DNA of 64,000 bases from Halopenitus salinus (GCF_042662125.1 NZ_JBHSXL010000009.1:248001-312000), one strand, 5' to 3'. Shown: positions 53,966 to 62,781, counted from the stretch's first letter. Numbers and translations are program-made. The notes: a model not told the origin generated them from the sequence alone.

Positions 53966-54794
53966 CGTCGTCCTCCAGGATGTCCGCCGCGGCCTCCGGC
54001 CCGTCGACCTCGCCCTCGAGCGCGGGTCGATCGCCGATCGTGAGCCACGGCTTGCCGAAGAACCCGGATTTGGGCTCGACGGACTCGAAGGGGGTATCGC
54101 AGTGTGGACACCGCGGCTTGGCCAAAAGGCCCACGTATACCGCGTCCTCACAGTTTCTGCAGGCGGCTTTGGTGATCCCGTGGTGGTTCGCCCGCGAGAG
54201 GATGTCCTCGAGGGCCTTCCGGCGGGACCGCAGCGCCTCGAGCTTGCCGAGACGCCGTTGGGTGCTCACGACCGCCTTCGCGACCCTGGTGAGTTTCGTC
54301 TCGAACTCCGAGACCCGCTCGTCGTGGGCCGCGAGCGAGTCGCTCACCGAGTCGGCGGACTCGAGGTCGCCCTCCAGGTCGTCGATCCGGCTCGAGAGAT
54401 CGTCAACGGCGGTCTCGAGGTCGTCGATATCCACCTCGACGTCCGCGTGTTCGTGGTCCTTCGGCGCCCGGGATTCGACCTCCTCGAGGACCTGGATCAC
54501 GCGGTTTCTGACGTCGGTGATCTGCTCTTCGAGTTCCGTCCGGAGCGCCCCGACGTCGTCCTCGATCCCGTCCACGTCCCGTTCGATCGCGTTCACGTCC
54601 CGTTCGACCGTCTCCACGTCGCGTTCGAGGTCGTGGACGTCCGCCCGCATGCGTTCGATCGTCTCGGCGTCGGGAACGTCGATGTCGCGCTCCTCCGCGA
54701 GGTTGACGATGGCCCGGGCGAGCAACTCGCGTTGCCCGTCGCTCGCGAGCCCCTCGACGTCCTCCGGCCAGTCGTCCCCCGCGGACAGCGTCAT
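53958..54794 (-). CDS. Coiled-coil protein with C-terminal zinc ribbon
   Basis: 278-aa protein: helical N-terminus (GQRELLARAIVNLAEE), then about 130 residues of heptad-rich coiled coil (ERDVETVERDVNAIERDVDG, and later VDDLSSRIDDLEGDL), then a zinc ribbon C-x2-C...C-x2-C (ACRNCEDAVYVG, then PRCPHCDTPF, about residues 218-240) and an acidic tail. It looks like a structural or adaptor protein rather than an enzyme. TATA-like CTTACTTATGC lies about 40 bases upstream. Coupled by overlap to the acidic Cys-cluster protein. Confidence 0.75.
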   Translation of the reverse strand: MTLSAGDDWPEDVEGLASDGQRELLARAIVNLAEERDIDVPDAETIERMRADVHDLERDVETVERDVNAIERDVDGIEDDVGALRTELEEQITDVRNRVIQVLEEVESRAPKDHEHADVEVDIDDLETAVDDLSSRIDDLEGDLESADSVSDSLAAHDERVSEFETKLTRVAKAVVSTQRRLGKLEALRSRRKALEDILSRANHHGITKAACRNCEDAVYVGLLAKPRCPHCDTPFESVEPKSGFFGKPWLTIGDRPALEGEVDGPEAAADILEDDDG

Positions 54795-55063
54795 TCGTTC
54801 GGATCCCCCGTCGTGTTCCCTTCGACCCCGGCGCATAAGTAAGCTTGCGCGCGAGAGCGCGGGGATCGACGACTCGAACGGTGATCGATCCCCCGAGCGG
54901 CGAACGACGTTCCGGACGCCGATCGATCTCCCGGACGGTGAACGTCCAAACCGGGTGCGGTTCGGCGCAACACGCCGATCCTTGAACGTGGACGCCTTTA
55001 TGCGCGTTCATGCGCGCGAACGGCATCGGACGGCTTTTGGGCTCGGACCGTCCTCACGTCGGT

Positions 55064-55624
55064 ATGTCACGCCACGGTCGTCGCAGTCGTGCGGTCGTCC
55101 TCCTGCCGGCCGGAGCCCTCGCCCTCGTCGGAAGCCTCGAGACGTGGAACGGACGCGAATCGTTTCCGGCGCTCCGAATGCTCGAGGAGCCGGTCACCGT
55201 GGCCTCGATCCTCGCGTCCGCGCTCCTCGTGTTCGGGGCGATCCTCCTTTGTGCGGCGACGATCGCGCTCGCGGCGCGCCCGCCGACGCCGCGCGCCGTG
55301 GCCGTCGTTCCCGTCGTCGGCGCGGCCGGCGCCGGCCTGTTCGGGGTCCGAACCGGCCTCGTCGCAACGACCGCATCCGTTCCGACGGTCACGTCGATGG
55401 GGACGTTCGTTCTCACCGTAGTGGTCGCGGGAACGGCGGTCGCTCCGATCGCGATCGCCACGACGCGCGAGCACACGCCGGTCCTGTTGGCCGGCGCCAT
55501 CGGGTTCCTCGCGGCGATCTTCTCGTCCCCCGCGCCCATCAGCACCGCGCTCGTCGGAGCCGCGAGCGGAATCTCGGCGGTGGGGACGCTGTGGATCGTC
55601 GACGCGAAGGCCTGGCGGCCGTGA
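55064..55624 (+). CDS. Haloarchaeal six-helix membrane protein, function unknown
   Basis: 186-aa protein with five or six hydrophobic helices in Ala/Gly/Val-rich sequence. No charged or conserved motif stands out. The frame continues upstream to 55010, but a TATA-like GGCTTTTGG at 55031-55039 is 25-33 bases before ATG 55064. The arrangement suggests a single-gene unit. Confidence 0.65.
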   Translation: MSRHGRRSRAVVLLPAGALALVGSLETWNGRESFPALRMLEEPVTVASILASALLVFGAILLCAATIALAARPPTPRAVAVVPVVGAAGAGLFGVRTGLVATTASVPTVTSMGTFVLTVVVAGTAVAPIAIATTREHTPVLLAGAIGFLAAIFSSPAPISTALVGAASGISAVGTLWIVDAKAWRP

Positions 55625-55697
55625 AGCCGCATTCCGCCGGCTCCGGCGGCGGCCGTGACGTCGATACGCCTATCCGTGGCCGAACCGAATCGGGGAC

Positions 55698-55934
55698 ATG
55701 GCGTCGGAGCCCTGTGCTGTCTGTGGATCGGACGTTCGGATCGCCGGCGGGATCGGCGACCTCTGGAGCCTCGCGTTCGAGTCCACCCAGGGGATGACCC
55801 TGGAGCTCGTCGACGGCTCCGAGTTCTTTCTCTGTTTCGAGTGCGTCGAGCGGCTTCCGGAGGATCGCGAGCCGGTCGCGGACGACGTCGAGCGGCTCCG
55901 GAGGGCCGCCGAGGACGTCGAGCACGGCGAGTGA
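55698..55934 (+). CDS. Small CxxC protein, function unknown
   Basis: 78-aa protein with two CxxC pairs, PCAVCGSDVRI near residue 5 and FLCFECVERLPED near 43, that should form one zinc site. The middle stretch (GDLWSLAFESTQGMTLELV) is beta-rich. A weak TATA-like CCTATCC lies 28 bases upstream. Followed after 90 bases by the XPD-like helicase gene on the same strand. Confidence 0.7.
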   Translation: MASEPCAVCGSDVRIAGGIGDLWSLAFESTQGMTLELVDGSEFFLCFECVERLPEDREPVADDVERLRRAAEDVEHGE

Positions 55935-56023
55935 ATCGGATGGAGCGAGGCGATCGGTCCGACCAATCCCTCCCGATCCCGTCCTTCCGATAGGTTTACT
56001 CCGATCGCAACGGACCCGGGAGT

Positions 56024-57961
56024 GTGGACCCCGACCGGATCCTCGCGGAGTTCCCCGCGCCGAGCTTTCGCGGCGCCCAGAAGGAGGCCCTCCACGACGT
56101 CCGCGACGCCTTCGCGGCGGGCAACGAGGTGGTCCTCGTGCGCGCGCCGACCGGCAGCGGCAAGTCGCTTCTGGCCCGGGCGATCATGGGAGGCGCACGC
56201 ACCGTTGAGGCGGCCGAGCCGCGGCAGGCGACCGGCGCGTACTACACGACGCCGCAGGTCTCCCAGCTCGACGACGTCGCGACCGACGACCTCCTCGAGG
56301 ACCTGAACGTGATCCGCGGCAAGTCGAATTACGCCTGCATCCTGCCGGGCGAACACGACACCCCGGTCGATCGCGCCCCCTGCGTTCGCCAGCGGGGGTT
56401 CGACTGCAGCGTGAAACACCGGTGTCCGTACTTCTCCGACCGGGCGATCGCCTCCTCGCGACGGTTCGCCGCCATGACGCTCGCGTACTTCATGCAGACG
56501 GCCGGATCCGAGGTGTTCGGCGAGCGCGACGTGGTCGTGATCGACGAGGCACACGGCCTCGCCGAGTGGGCCGAGATGTACGCGACGATCGAGTTGTCAC
56601 CGGACCGCGTCCCGGTGTGGGAGGACGTGGGCGTGCCGGACGTCTCGGCGGCGAGTGCCTCCGGCGACCGGGACGCGGGACACGAGGGCGACGGTCACGA
56701 CCCGCTCGATCGCACGGCGCGGTTCGTCGAACAACTCCGGAGCGTCTGTGAAGGCGCGAAGGACGACCTCGTCGGCCGGGCGGAACTCGACGCCGAGGAG
56801 GTCGCCCGCCGCGACCGCCTCCAGGAGCTGATCGGCGAGCTGGGGTGGTTCCTCGAGGACTACCGCGACCCGGAGAGCCCGACCACGTGGGTCGTCGACC
56901 AGCCCGGCGGCGAGGGCACGGCGATCACGATCAAGCCGCTCGACCCGGCCCGGTACCTCCGACACACGGTCTGGGACCGGGGGAACCGCTTCGCGCTGCT
57001 TTCGGCGACCATCCTCTCGAAGGAGGCGTTCTGTCGCGGCGTGGGCCTCGATCCGGACGACGTCGCGCTCGTCGACGTCGAGCACACGTTCCCGCTCGAG
57101 AACCGCCCGCTGTACGACGTCACCCGGGGGAAGATGACCTACGAGCACCGCGAGGAGACGCTTCCCCGGATCGCCGAGTTGATCGTCCGATTGATGGCCG
57201 AACACCCCGACGAGAAGGGGCTCGTTCACGCCCACTCGTACGCCATCGCCGACCAGCTCGTCGATCGTCTCGGCGAGTTCGGCGTCACCGCGCGGCTGCG
57301 CCGGCACACGAAGGCAACACGCGACGACGAGCTCGAGGCCTGGAAGGCGAGCGACGACCCCGAGGTCTTCGTCTCGGTGAAGATGGAGGAGGCGCTCGAC
57401 CTCAGGGACGACCTATGTCGCTGGCAGGTGATCTGCAAGGCGCCCTACCTGAACACGAACGACTCGCGGGTCGAAAGACGCCTGGAGGAGGGCCAGTGGG
57501 CCTGGTACCACCGGGCGGCGCTGCGGACCGTCATTCAGGCGTGTGGACGCGTCGTCCGGGCGCCCGACGACGCCGGCGCGACGTACCTCGCCGACGACTC
57601 GCTCCTCGACCTCTTCGATCGCGCACGCGCCGATATGCCGTCGTGGTTCGGCGACCAGGTCCGCGAGATGTCGACGCCCGACCTCCCGCCGGCGGACCCG
57701 GCGGCGGCGCTCGCCGGGATCGACGCCGATCCGACCGTCACCGCGTCGGCGACTCCGGGATCGGCAACCCCGGGAGCGGCGGCGGACGACCGCCGGGAAT
57801 CCGGCCACAGCGGTCAGTCGTCGGGGCAGAACCGCTCGAGCGCCTCGAACGGCGGCGACCGATCGACGTCCCGGTCGGATACCCGATCGGAGACCCGGTC
57901 GGAACGCGACGCGAAACGACGCGAGAACCATCCGCTCTCGGACGTCTGGGGCGACGGCTGA
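56024..57961 (+). CDS. XPD/Rad3-type Fe-S DNA helicase
   Basis: 645-aa superfamily 2 helicase. Walker A VRAPTGSGKSLLA near residue 38. Fe-S cysteines: Cys in YACILPGE (about 104), then CVRQRGFDCSVKHRCPYF at about 117, consistent with the XPD Fe-S domain. Then VIDEAHGLAEW (DEAH, about 171), SATILSKEAF (about 325), and QACGRVVRAPDD (motif VI, about 504). The last 100 residues are a Ser/Arg-rich disordered tail. Starts with GTG, 24-31 bases after a TATA-like GGTTTACT. A role in repair or transcription is expected by family. Confidence 0.88.
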   Translation: MDPDRILAEFPAPSFRGAQKEALHDVRDAFAAGNEVVLVRAPTGSGKSLLARAIMGGARTVEAAEPRQATGAYYTTPQVSQLDDVATDDLLEDLNVIRGKSNYACILPGEHDTPVDRAPCVRQRGFDCSVKHRCPYFSDRAIASSRRFAAMTLAYFMQTAGSEVFGERDVVVIDEAHGLAEWAEMYATIELSPDRVPVWEDVGVPDVSAASASGDRDAGHEGDGHDPLDRTARFVEQLRSVCEGAKDDLVGRAELDAEEVARRDRLQELIGELGWFLEDYRDPESPTTWVVDQPGGEGTAITIKPLDPARYLRHTVWDRGNRFALLSATILSKEAFCRGVGLDPDDVALVDVEHTFPLENRPLYDVTRGKMTYEHREETLPRIAELIVRLMAEHPDEKGLVHAHSYAIADQLVDRLGEFGVTARLRRHTKATRDDELEAWKASDDPEVFVSVKMEEALDLRDDLCRWQVICKAPYLNTNDSRVERRLEEGQWAWYHRAALRTVIQACGRVVRAPDDAGATYLADDSLLDLFDRARADMPSWFGDQVREMSTPDLPPADPAAALAGIDADPTVTASATPGSATPGAAADDRRESGHSGQSSGQNRSSASNGGDRSTSRSDTRSETRSERDAKRRENHPLSDVWGDG

Positions 57962-57985
57962 GCCGGTACGGGCCACCCGCGCCGC

Positions 57986-58069
57986 CTAGATGAGCGAGAC
58001 GCCCCAGGCCACCATCGAGGAGACCATCAGGAACGCGAAGAACAGCGCGAACAGCTTCTGTCGGTCCAT
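57986..58069 (-). CDS. 27-residue membrane micro-protein
   Basis: Frame ATG 58069 to stop 57986-57988. A short basic N-terminus (MDRQK) is followed by one hydrophobic helix of about 20 residues (LFALFFAFLMVSSMVAWGVS), the layout of a single-pass membrane peptide. A TATA-like element (minus strand GGAGTTATGTCC) lies 25-35 bases before the ATG. No Shine-Dalgarno is needed. Similar tiny hydrophobic proteins are common and often unannotated in haloarchaea; function unknown. Confidence 0.55.
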   Translation of the reverse strand: MDRQKLFALFFAFLMVSSMVAWGVSLI

Positions 58070-58093
58070 GCACTCAGAGTAGGCCGGCGAGCG

Positions 58094-58104
58094 GACATAA
58101 CTCC
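58094..58104 (-). promoter_or_regulatory. TATA box before the 27-residue gene
   Basis: Minus-strand GGAGTTATGTC lies 25-35 bases before ATG 58069. Confidence 0.45.
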
Positions 58105-58229
58105 TGTGTCCGCGCGTCGATCGGCCGCCTCGACCGATGCACGCCCGACCGTCGTCCCGTGTCCGTCGAGCTCTCGCCCCTCCGTTGATCCTTAAACGCA
58201 CGCGCTTCGAGACGGGAGTTCGATCGTGT

Positions 58230-58242
58230 GATTATATCATAT
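58230..58242. promoter_or_regulatory. AT-rich palindrome upstream of the UPF0175-like gene
   Basis: TTATAT-c-ATATAA, perfect 6+6 inverted repeat around one base, 32-44 bases upstream of the TATA box. Strikingly AT-rich in a GC-rich genome. Confidence 0.45.
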
Positions 58243-58273
58243 AAGGTCTGAATATCCCCTACAGGACATAGAA

Positions 58274-58284
58274 ACCTTAATAAT
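58274..58284 (+). promoter_or_regulatory. TATA box of the UPF0175-like gene
   Basis: ACCTTAATAAT, 23-33 bases before the ATG at 58307. Confidence 0.6.
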
Positions 58285-58306
58285 CGATCACGCCTCATCG
58301 ACTGAT

Positions 58307-58501
58307 ATGGCACTCCACGGGCTGGCGACCGCGCTCACGCTGTACGACTCGGGAACGCTGACACTGTCCCAGGCGGCGTCCCGGGCCGGGATCGGCGAAA
58401 CGGAGTTCATCGCGCAGCTGGAACGACGGGGCATCGAGGTGTCCGAGTCCGACCGGTCGGCGCGAAAACGGGTCGAGACGCGACCGGCACGCGCCGACTG
58501 A
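58307..58501 (+). CDS. UPF0175-like antitoxin-type DNA-binding protein
   Basis: 64-aa protein. The core LYDSGTLTLSQAASRAGIGETEFIAQLERRGIEV has the UPF0175 pattern (LYxxGxLSLxxAAxxAGxxxxEFxxxLxxxGI), a helix-turn-helix-like fold found in antitoxins. No toxin gene follows; the next frame is the convergent nmd3. The promoter is unusually AT-rich with a palindrome, as expected for an autoregulated antitoxin-type protein. Confidence 0.72.
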   Translation: MALHGLATALTLYDSGTLTLSQAASRAGIGETEFIAQLERRGIEVSESDRSARKRVETRPARAD

Positions 58502-58530
58502 CCCGGGACGACGATCGGGTCCCGGTCCGG

Positions 58531-58575
58531 CAGGAACCGAGCCGGCAGGAACCGAGCCGGCAGGAACCGAGCCGG
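58531..58575. repeat. Three exact 15-base tandem units
   Basis: CAGGAACCGAGCCGG repeated three times without change (58531-58545, 58546-58560, 58561-58575) in the convergent gap between the UPF0175-like gene and nmd3. Exact identity suggests a recent expansion. It may act as a terminator or is neutral. Confidence 0.75.
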
Positions 58576-58636
58576 ATCCGGACGGACAACGGGTCGAGCA
58601 GGAGGTCGAAGCGAACGCCGCGTCGATCCGCCGTTT

Positions 58637-59770
58637 TCACTCCTCGTCGTCGGTCGCGGCGGGGTCCCGTTCGGGGACCAGATGGACCTCGCCGTCGTGT
58701 TTGACCGCGAGCGCGACGTCGGCGTCGTTCTCGAAGAAGTCGGGATTCGGGACCGTGACCGCCTCGTAGGTCTCGGGATCGAGCACCTGCACGGCGTGTT
58801 CGTCCTCCACGGTCACGACGGTCGTCTCCGACGCGTCCGCGCGGGACCCGATCCGCTCGGCGTCGGGGGCGTCGCCGTCGTCGAACCCGGAGACGTACTC
58901 CGCCCCGCTGGCGAGGCGAACGCCGCGAACCCGATCGGCGACGCCGGTGACGAGGACCGGGCCGTCTCCGTCGTCCGGGTCGACGATCTCGCCGGGGGCG
59001 TACCGGGGGAGTCGAACCGCGAAGGTCACCCGATAGACCTCGTTGCCGTCGGCGTCCTCCGTGACCAGGGTCGGATAGGACTCGAAGCTCCCGCCGAGCT
59101 GGTCCGTGATGCGCGTCGCGACGTCCTGTCCGAGCCCGTTCGAGGAGATCTTCAAGTTCGGCCCGTCCTCGGTCTCGTCTATCTCCGTGATGAAGGCCTC
59201 GCGGTCGCCCTTCGCCTCCTGGGCGGCGACGTGCGATTCGGCAATCTCGATCGCTCGCTCGCGTTCCTCCGCGGTGAGCTCTCGGTCGTCGGCCCGGATC
59301 TGTACGATCGCGGCGTAATAGCCGCCGGCGATGCGGCCACAGCGGTCACAGGTCCCCCGGGAAATCTTGACGGGAACGGTGACGGACTCCTCGCGGCGGG
59401 TCCCCCTGACCACTCCCGAGAACTGACAGTGCATCCGGATCGTGTTCTCGTCCACCTGTTCGGGCTCGACGCCCCACTCGACCGCCTCGGCGTCGACGTG
59501 AACCCCGAGACGCTCCGCGGTCTCGTCGACCGCGACGTCGGTGTAATCGCGCGCCTCCACGTCCCGCCAGGAGCTGCCGCGTCGGACCGCCCCACACCCC
59601 GAACAGACGAGGACCTCGATCCGGTCCGGGGCGTCGACGAGGTCGAAGTCCTCGAAGTAGCAGTCGTCACAGAGCTTCCGGTCCCGCGTGCGGGGGCGAC
59701 CGGGAAGCGGCTCGGCGCGCTCGCCGACCGGATCGCCACAGCGCGGGCAGAAATCGCGGGACTCGCTCAT
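58637..59770 (-). CDS. nmd3: Nmd3-family ribosome biogenesis protein
   Basis: Archaeal Nmd3 (377 aa), relative of the eukaryotic 60S export adaptor; in archaea it likely helps large-subunit maturation. Zinc sites: FCPRCGDPVG (about residue 7), KLCDDCYFEDF (about 33), LVCSGCGAVRRG (about 54) and later CDRCGRIAGGYY (about 135). The middle is the conserved Nmd3 core; C-terminal beta domain near 270-370. ATG 59770 is 24-33 bases after a TATA-like GACTTAACCC. Confidence 0.9.
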   Translation of the reverse strand: MSESRDFCPRCGDPVGERAEPLPGRPRTRDRKLCDDCYFEDFDLVDAPDRIEVLVCSGCGAVRRGSSWRDVEARDYTDVAVDETAERLGVHVDAEAVEWGVEPEQVDENTIRMHCQFSGVVRGTRREESVTVPVKISRGTCDRCGRIAGGYYAAIVQIRADDRELTAEERERAIEIAESHVAAQEAKGDREAFITEIDETEDGPNLKISSNGLGQDVATRITDQLGGSFESYPTLVTEDADGNEVYRVTFAVRLPRYAPGEIVDPDDGDGPVLVTGVADRVRGVRLASGAEYVSGFDDGDAPDAERIGSRADASETTVVTVEDEHAVQVLDPETYEAVTVPNPDFFENDADVALAVKHDGEVHLVPERDPAATDDEE

Positions 59771-59793
59771 CGCCTCTCCGTAGGTGAGTCGGC

Positions 59794-59803
59794 GGGTTAA
59801 GTC
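59794..59803 (-). promoter_or_regulatory. TATA box of nmd3
   Basis: Minus-strand GACTTAACCC, 24-33 bases before ATG 59770. Confidence 0.5.
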
Positions 59804-59875
59804 GACCGAATCGGGACCGTCGACGAGGGCGTGCGAACGCATCCGGAACGTCGGCAGGACCTGCAGGAGCCGCGT

Positions 59876-59885
59876 GTCTTTAACA
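59876..59885 (+). promoter_or_regulatory. TATA box of metY
   Basis: GTCTTTAACA, 24-33 bases before ATG 59909. Confidence 0.5.
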
Positions 59886-59908
59886 CGGCGGCGGCCGAGG
59901 AGACGGAT

Positions 59909-61210
59909 ATGGCAGACGAATCCGACGACGACACGCAACGGTTCGCGACCCGGAGCCTCCACGCGGGCGCGAAACCCGATCCGACGACCGGCGCGCGCGC
60001 GACGCCCATCTATCAGACGACCTCCTACTCCTTCGACGACGCCGACCACGCGGCCTCGCTTTTCGCCCTGGAGGAGCCCGGCAACATCTACTCGCGGATC
60101 ATGAACCCGACGAACGCGGTCCTCGAGGAGCGGATCGCCTCCCTCGAGGGCGGGATCGCCGCCGTCGCGACGAGCTCCGGAATGGCCGCGTTGAACCTCG
60201 CGACCTTCCTGCTCGCCGGTCCCGGCGACAACATCGTCTCGGCCTCCTCGCTTTACGGGGGCACCTACACCTACCTCACCCACACCGTCGAGCGGCGCGG
60301 CGTCTCCACGCGGTTCGTCGACACGCTCGACGTCGACGCCTACGAGGAGGCGATCGACGAGGACACCGCCTACGTCCACCTCGAGACGATCGGCAACCCG
60401 GCGCTCGTGACGCCCGACATCGAGGCGATCGCCGAGGTCGCCCACGAGCACGACGCGCCGCTTCTCGTCGACAACACGTTCGCGACGCCGTACCTCTGTA
60501 ACCCGCTCGACCACGGCGCGGACCTCGTGTGGCACTCGACCACGAAGTGGATCCACGGCGCCGGCACCACGATCGGCGGCGTCCTCGTCGACGGCGGCAG
60601 CTTCCCGTGGGGCGAACACGCCGATAAGTACCCCGAGATCGGCGGCGACAACCCGGCCTACCACGGCGTCAACTTCACCGAGCGGTTCGGCGACGCCGCG
60701 TTCACCTACGCCGCCGTCGCTCGCGGGCTGCGCGACCTCGGCTGCCAGCAGTCCCCCTTCGACTCCTGGCAGACGATCCAGGGGCTCAACACGCTGCCGT
60801 TCCGGATGGACCGCCACTGTGAGAACGCCGAGATCGTCGCCGAGCACCTCTCCGACCACCCCGAGGTGAGCTGGGTCAACTACCCCGGCCTGGAGGACCA
60901 CGAGACCCACGAGGCCGCAAGCGAGTACCTCGACGGATACGGCGGCATGATCACCTTCGGGCTGGAGTCGGGATACGACGCCGCAAAGACGACGGTCGAG
61001 AGCACCGAGATCGCCTCGCTTCTGGCCAACGTCGGCGACGCGAAGACGCTCATCATCCATCCGGCCTCGACGACCCACCAGCAGCTGTCCGAGGAGGAGC
61101 TGCTGTCGGCGGGCGTCACGGAGGACATGGTCCGGCTGTCGGTCGGCCTCGAGGACCCCGAGGACATCCTCGCCGACCTCGATCAGGCGATCGAGACCGC
61201 GACCGAGTGA
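59909..61210 (+). CDS. metY: O-acetylhomoserine sulfhydrylase
   Basis: PLP enzyme making homocysteine (or methionine) from O-acetylhomoserine and sulfide; 433 aa, the MetY length. RSLHAGAKPDPTTGARATPIYQTTSY starts the core; YSRIMNPTNAVLEERIASLEGG (near 63) and SSGMAALNL bind the phosphate; the PLP lysine is in HSTTKWIHGAGTTIGGV (about residue 211); the C-terminal HPASTTHQQL is typical. It would feed homocysteine to the MetE pair at 11.6-13.7 kb. ATG 59909 is set by the TATA box. Confidence 0.93.
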   Translation: MADESDDDTQRFATRSLHAGAKPDPTTGARATPIYQTTSYSFDDADHAASLFALEEPGNIYSRIMNPTNAVLEERIASLEGGIAAVATSSGMAALNLATFLLAGPGDNIVSASSLYGGTYTYLTHTVERRGVSTRFVDTLDVDAYEEAIDEDTAYVHLETIGNPALVTPDIEAIAEVAHEHDAPLLVDNTFATPYLCNPLDHGADLVWHSTTKWIHGAGTTIGGVLVDGGSFPWGEHADKYPEIGGDNPAYHGVNFTERFGDAAFTYAAVARGLRDLGCQQSPFDSWQTIQGLNTLPFRMDRHCENAEIVAEHLSDHPEVSWVNYPGLEDHETHEAASEYLDGYGGMITFGLESGYDAAKTTVESTEIASLLANVGDAKTLIIHPASTTHQQLSEEELLSAGVTEDMVRLSVGLEDPEDILADLDQAIETATE

Positions 61211-61277
61211 AGCGCCCCGTCCGATTGTAGACGTTCGTCGAAACGGTTAGGGGACTCGCGTCCCCTTCTCCGGAGGC

Positions 61278-62192
61278 ATGACCAAAGTGAGCGTGGTCGG
61301 CGCCGCCGGCACCGTCGGTGCCGCCGCCGGCTACAACATCGCGTTGCGTGACGTGGCGGACGAGCTCGTCTTCGTGGACATCCCGGACAAGGAACCGGAG
61401 GCGGTCGGACAGGCCGCGGACGTCAACCACGGCGTCGCGTACGACTCGAACACGACCGTTCGACAGGGCGGCTACGAGGACACCGCGGGCTCGGACGTCG
61501 TCGTGATCACCGCCGGGATCCCGCGCCAGCCCGGCCAGACCCGGATCGACCTCGCCGGCGACAACGCGCCGATCATGGCGGACATCGGCTCGTCGATCGC
61601 GGAGTACAACGACGACTTCGTCACCGTGACGACCTCGAACCCGGTCGACCTGCTCAACCGGCACCTCTACGAGGTCGGCGACCGCGACCGCCACTCGGTC
61701 GTCGGGTTCGGCGGCCGGCTCGACTCCGCGCGCTTCCGGTACGTGCTCGCCGAGCGGTTCGACGTGCCCGTACGGAACGTCGAGGCGACGATCCTCGGCG
61801 AGCACGGCGACGCGCAGGTCCCGGTCTTCTCGAAGGTGCGCGTCGACGGCCGCGATCCGAGCTTCGATCCGGACGAGCGCGAGGCGATCCTGGCCGACCT
61901 CCAGGAGTCCGCGATGGACGTCATCGAGCGAAAGGGCGCCACCCAGTGGGGCCCCGCCACCGGCGTCGCCCACGTCGTCGAGGCGATCCTGCGGGACACC
62001 GGGGAGGTCCTCCCCTGCTCGGTCGCCCTCGAGGGCGAGTACGGCCACGAGGACACCGCCTTCGGCGTCCCCGCGAGGCTCGGGTCGAACGGGATCGAGG
62101 AGGTCATCGAGTGGGACCTCGACGAGTACGAGCGCGATCTGATGGCGGAGGCCGCGGAGAAGCTCTCAGAGCAGTACGCGGAGATCGCCTGA
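61278..62192 (+). CDS. mdh: Malate dehydrogenase (LDH-like)
   Basis: Interconverts malate and oxaloacetate (304 aa). NAD-binding VVGAAGTVGAAAGYN (about residue 5), ITAGIPRQPGQTR (the Arg of the mobile loop, malate specificity, about 76), TSNPVDLLNRHLYEVG (about 117), GGRLDSARFRYVL (about 145, with the D-R pair) and catalytic His in ILGEHGDAQVPVFSK (about 175). The halophilic enzyme is a well-studied tetramer; this protein has the same acidic surface. Confidence 0.95.
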   Translation: MTKVSVVGAAGTVGAAAGYNIALRDVADELVFVDIPDKEPEAVGQAADVNHGVAYDSNTTVRQGGYEDTAGSDVVVITAGIPRQPGQTRIDLAGDNAPIMADIGSSIAEYNDDFVTVTTSNPVDLLNRHLYEVGDRDRHSVVGFGGRLDSARFRYVLAERFDVPVRNVEATILGEHGDAQVPVFSKVRVDGRDPSFDPDEREAILADLQESAMDVIERKGATQWGPATGVAHVVEAILRDTGEVLPCSVALEGEYGHEDTAFGVPARLGSNGIEEVIEWDLDEYERDLMAEAAEKLSEQYAEIA

Positions 62193-62252
62193 GAACGGGC
62201 TCGAGCGCACTGGGAGACGCCCTCGGACGCGTTCGTAAGGAACCCTCGAACA

Positions 62253-62261
62253 CTTTTAAGC
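62253..62261 (+). promoter_or_regulatory. TATA box of the universal stress gene
   Basis: CTTTTAAGC, 25-33 bases before ATG 62286. Confidence 0.55.
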
Positions 62262-62285
62262 GACGCCCGGACGAAGTTCCGGTCG

Positions 62286-62738
62286 ATGTACGACCGAATC
62301 CTGTTGCCGACCGACGGAAGCGAGGGGGTCGACCGGGCGACCGAGCACGCGATCGACGCGGCAAAGCGGTACGGCGCGACCCTCCACGTGCTCTTCGTGG
62401 TCGACGAGGGCGTGATCAACGCCTACCCCGGCGACGAGTACGTCCACGAGTTCGAGGGGGTCGAACGAACCCTCGAGGAGTTCGGCGAGGAGGCGGTCGA
62501 GCGGATCGGGTCCGAAGCGAAAGACGCCGGCGTCGACTCGGTCGTCACCGAGGTGCACCACGGCGAGCCCGACGAGGCGATCATCGGGTACATCGACGAC
62601 GAGGACATCGGTCTCACGGTGATGGGCACGAAGGACCGTCCCGGGGAGTATCGCCGGCTTCTGGGGTCGGTGACCGAGCGCGTGGCTCGCCGATCGAGCG
62701 AGCCGATCACCATCGTGAAGACGACGGTGGAAGAGTAA
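62286..62738 (+). CDS. Universal stress protein UspA family
   Basis: 150-aa Usp. DRILLPTDGSEGVDRATEHAI at the start; VMGTKDRPGEYRRLLGSVTERV (about residue 115) is the ATP-binding G-x2-x-x9-GS region, more intact than in the 133-aa Usp at 33.6 kb; the end SEPITIVK is typical. A TATA element fixes ATG 62286. Confidence 0.92.
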   Translation: MYDRILLPTDGSEGVDRATEHAIDAAKRYGATLHVLFVVDEGVINAYPGDEYVHEFEGVERTLEEFGEEAVERIGSEAKDAGVDSVVTEVHHGEPDEAIIGYIDDEDIGLTVMGTKDRPGEYRRLLGSVTERVARRSSEPITIVKTTVEE

Positions 62739-62781
62739 AAAGTAGAAGAGTGGATCCGGCGGCGCGTTCGACCGTCAGACC

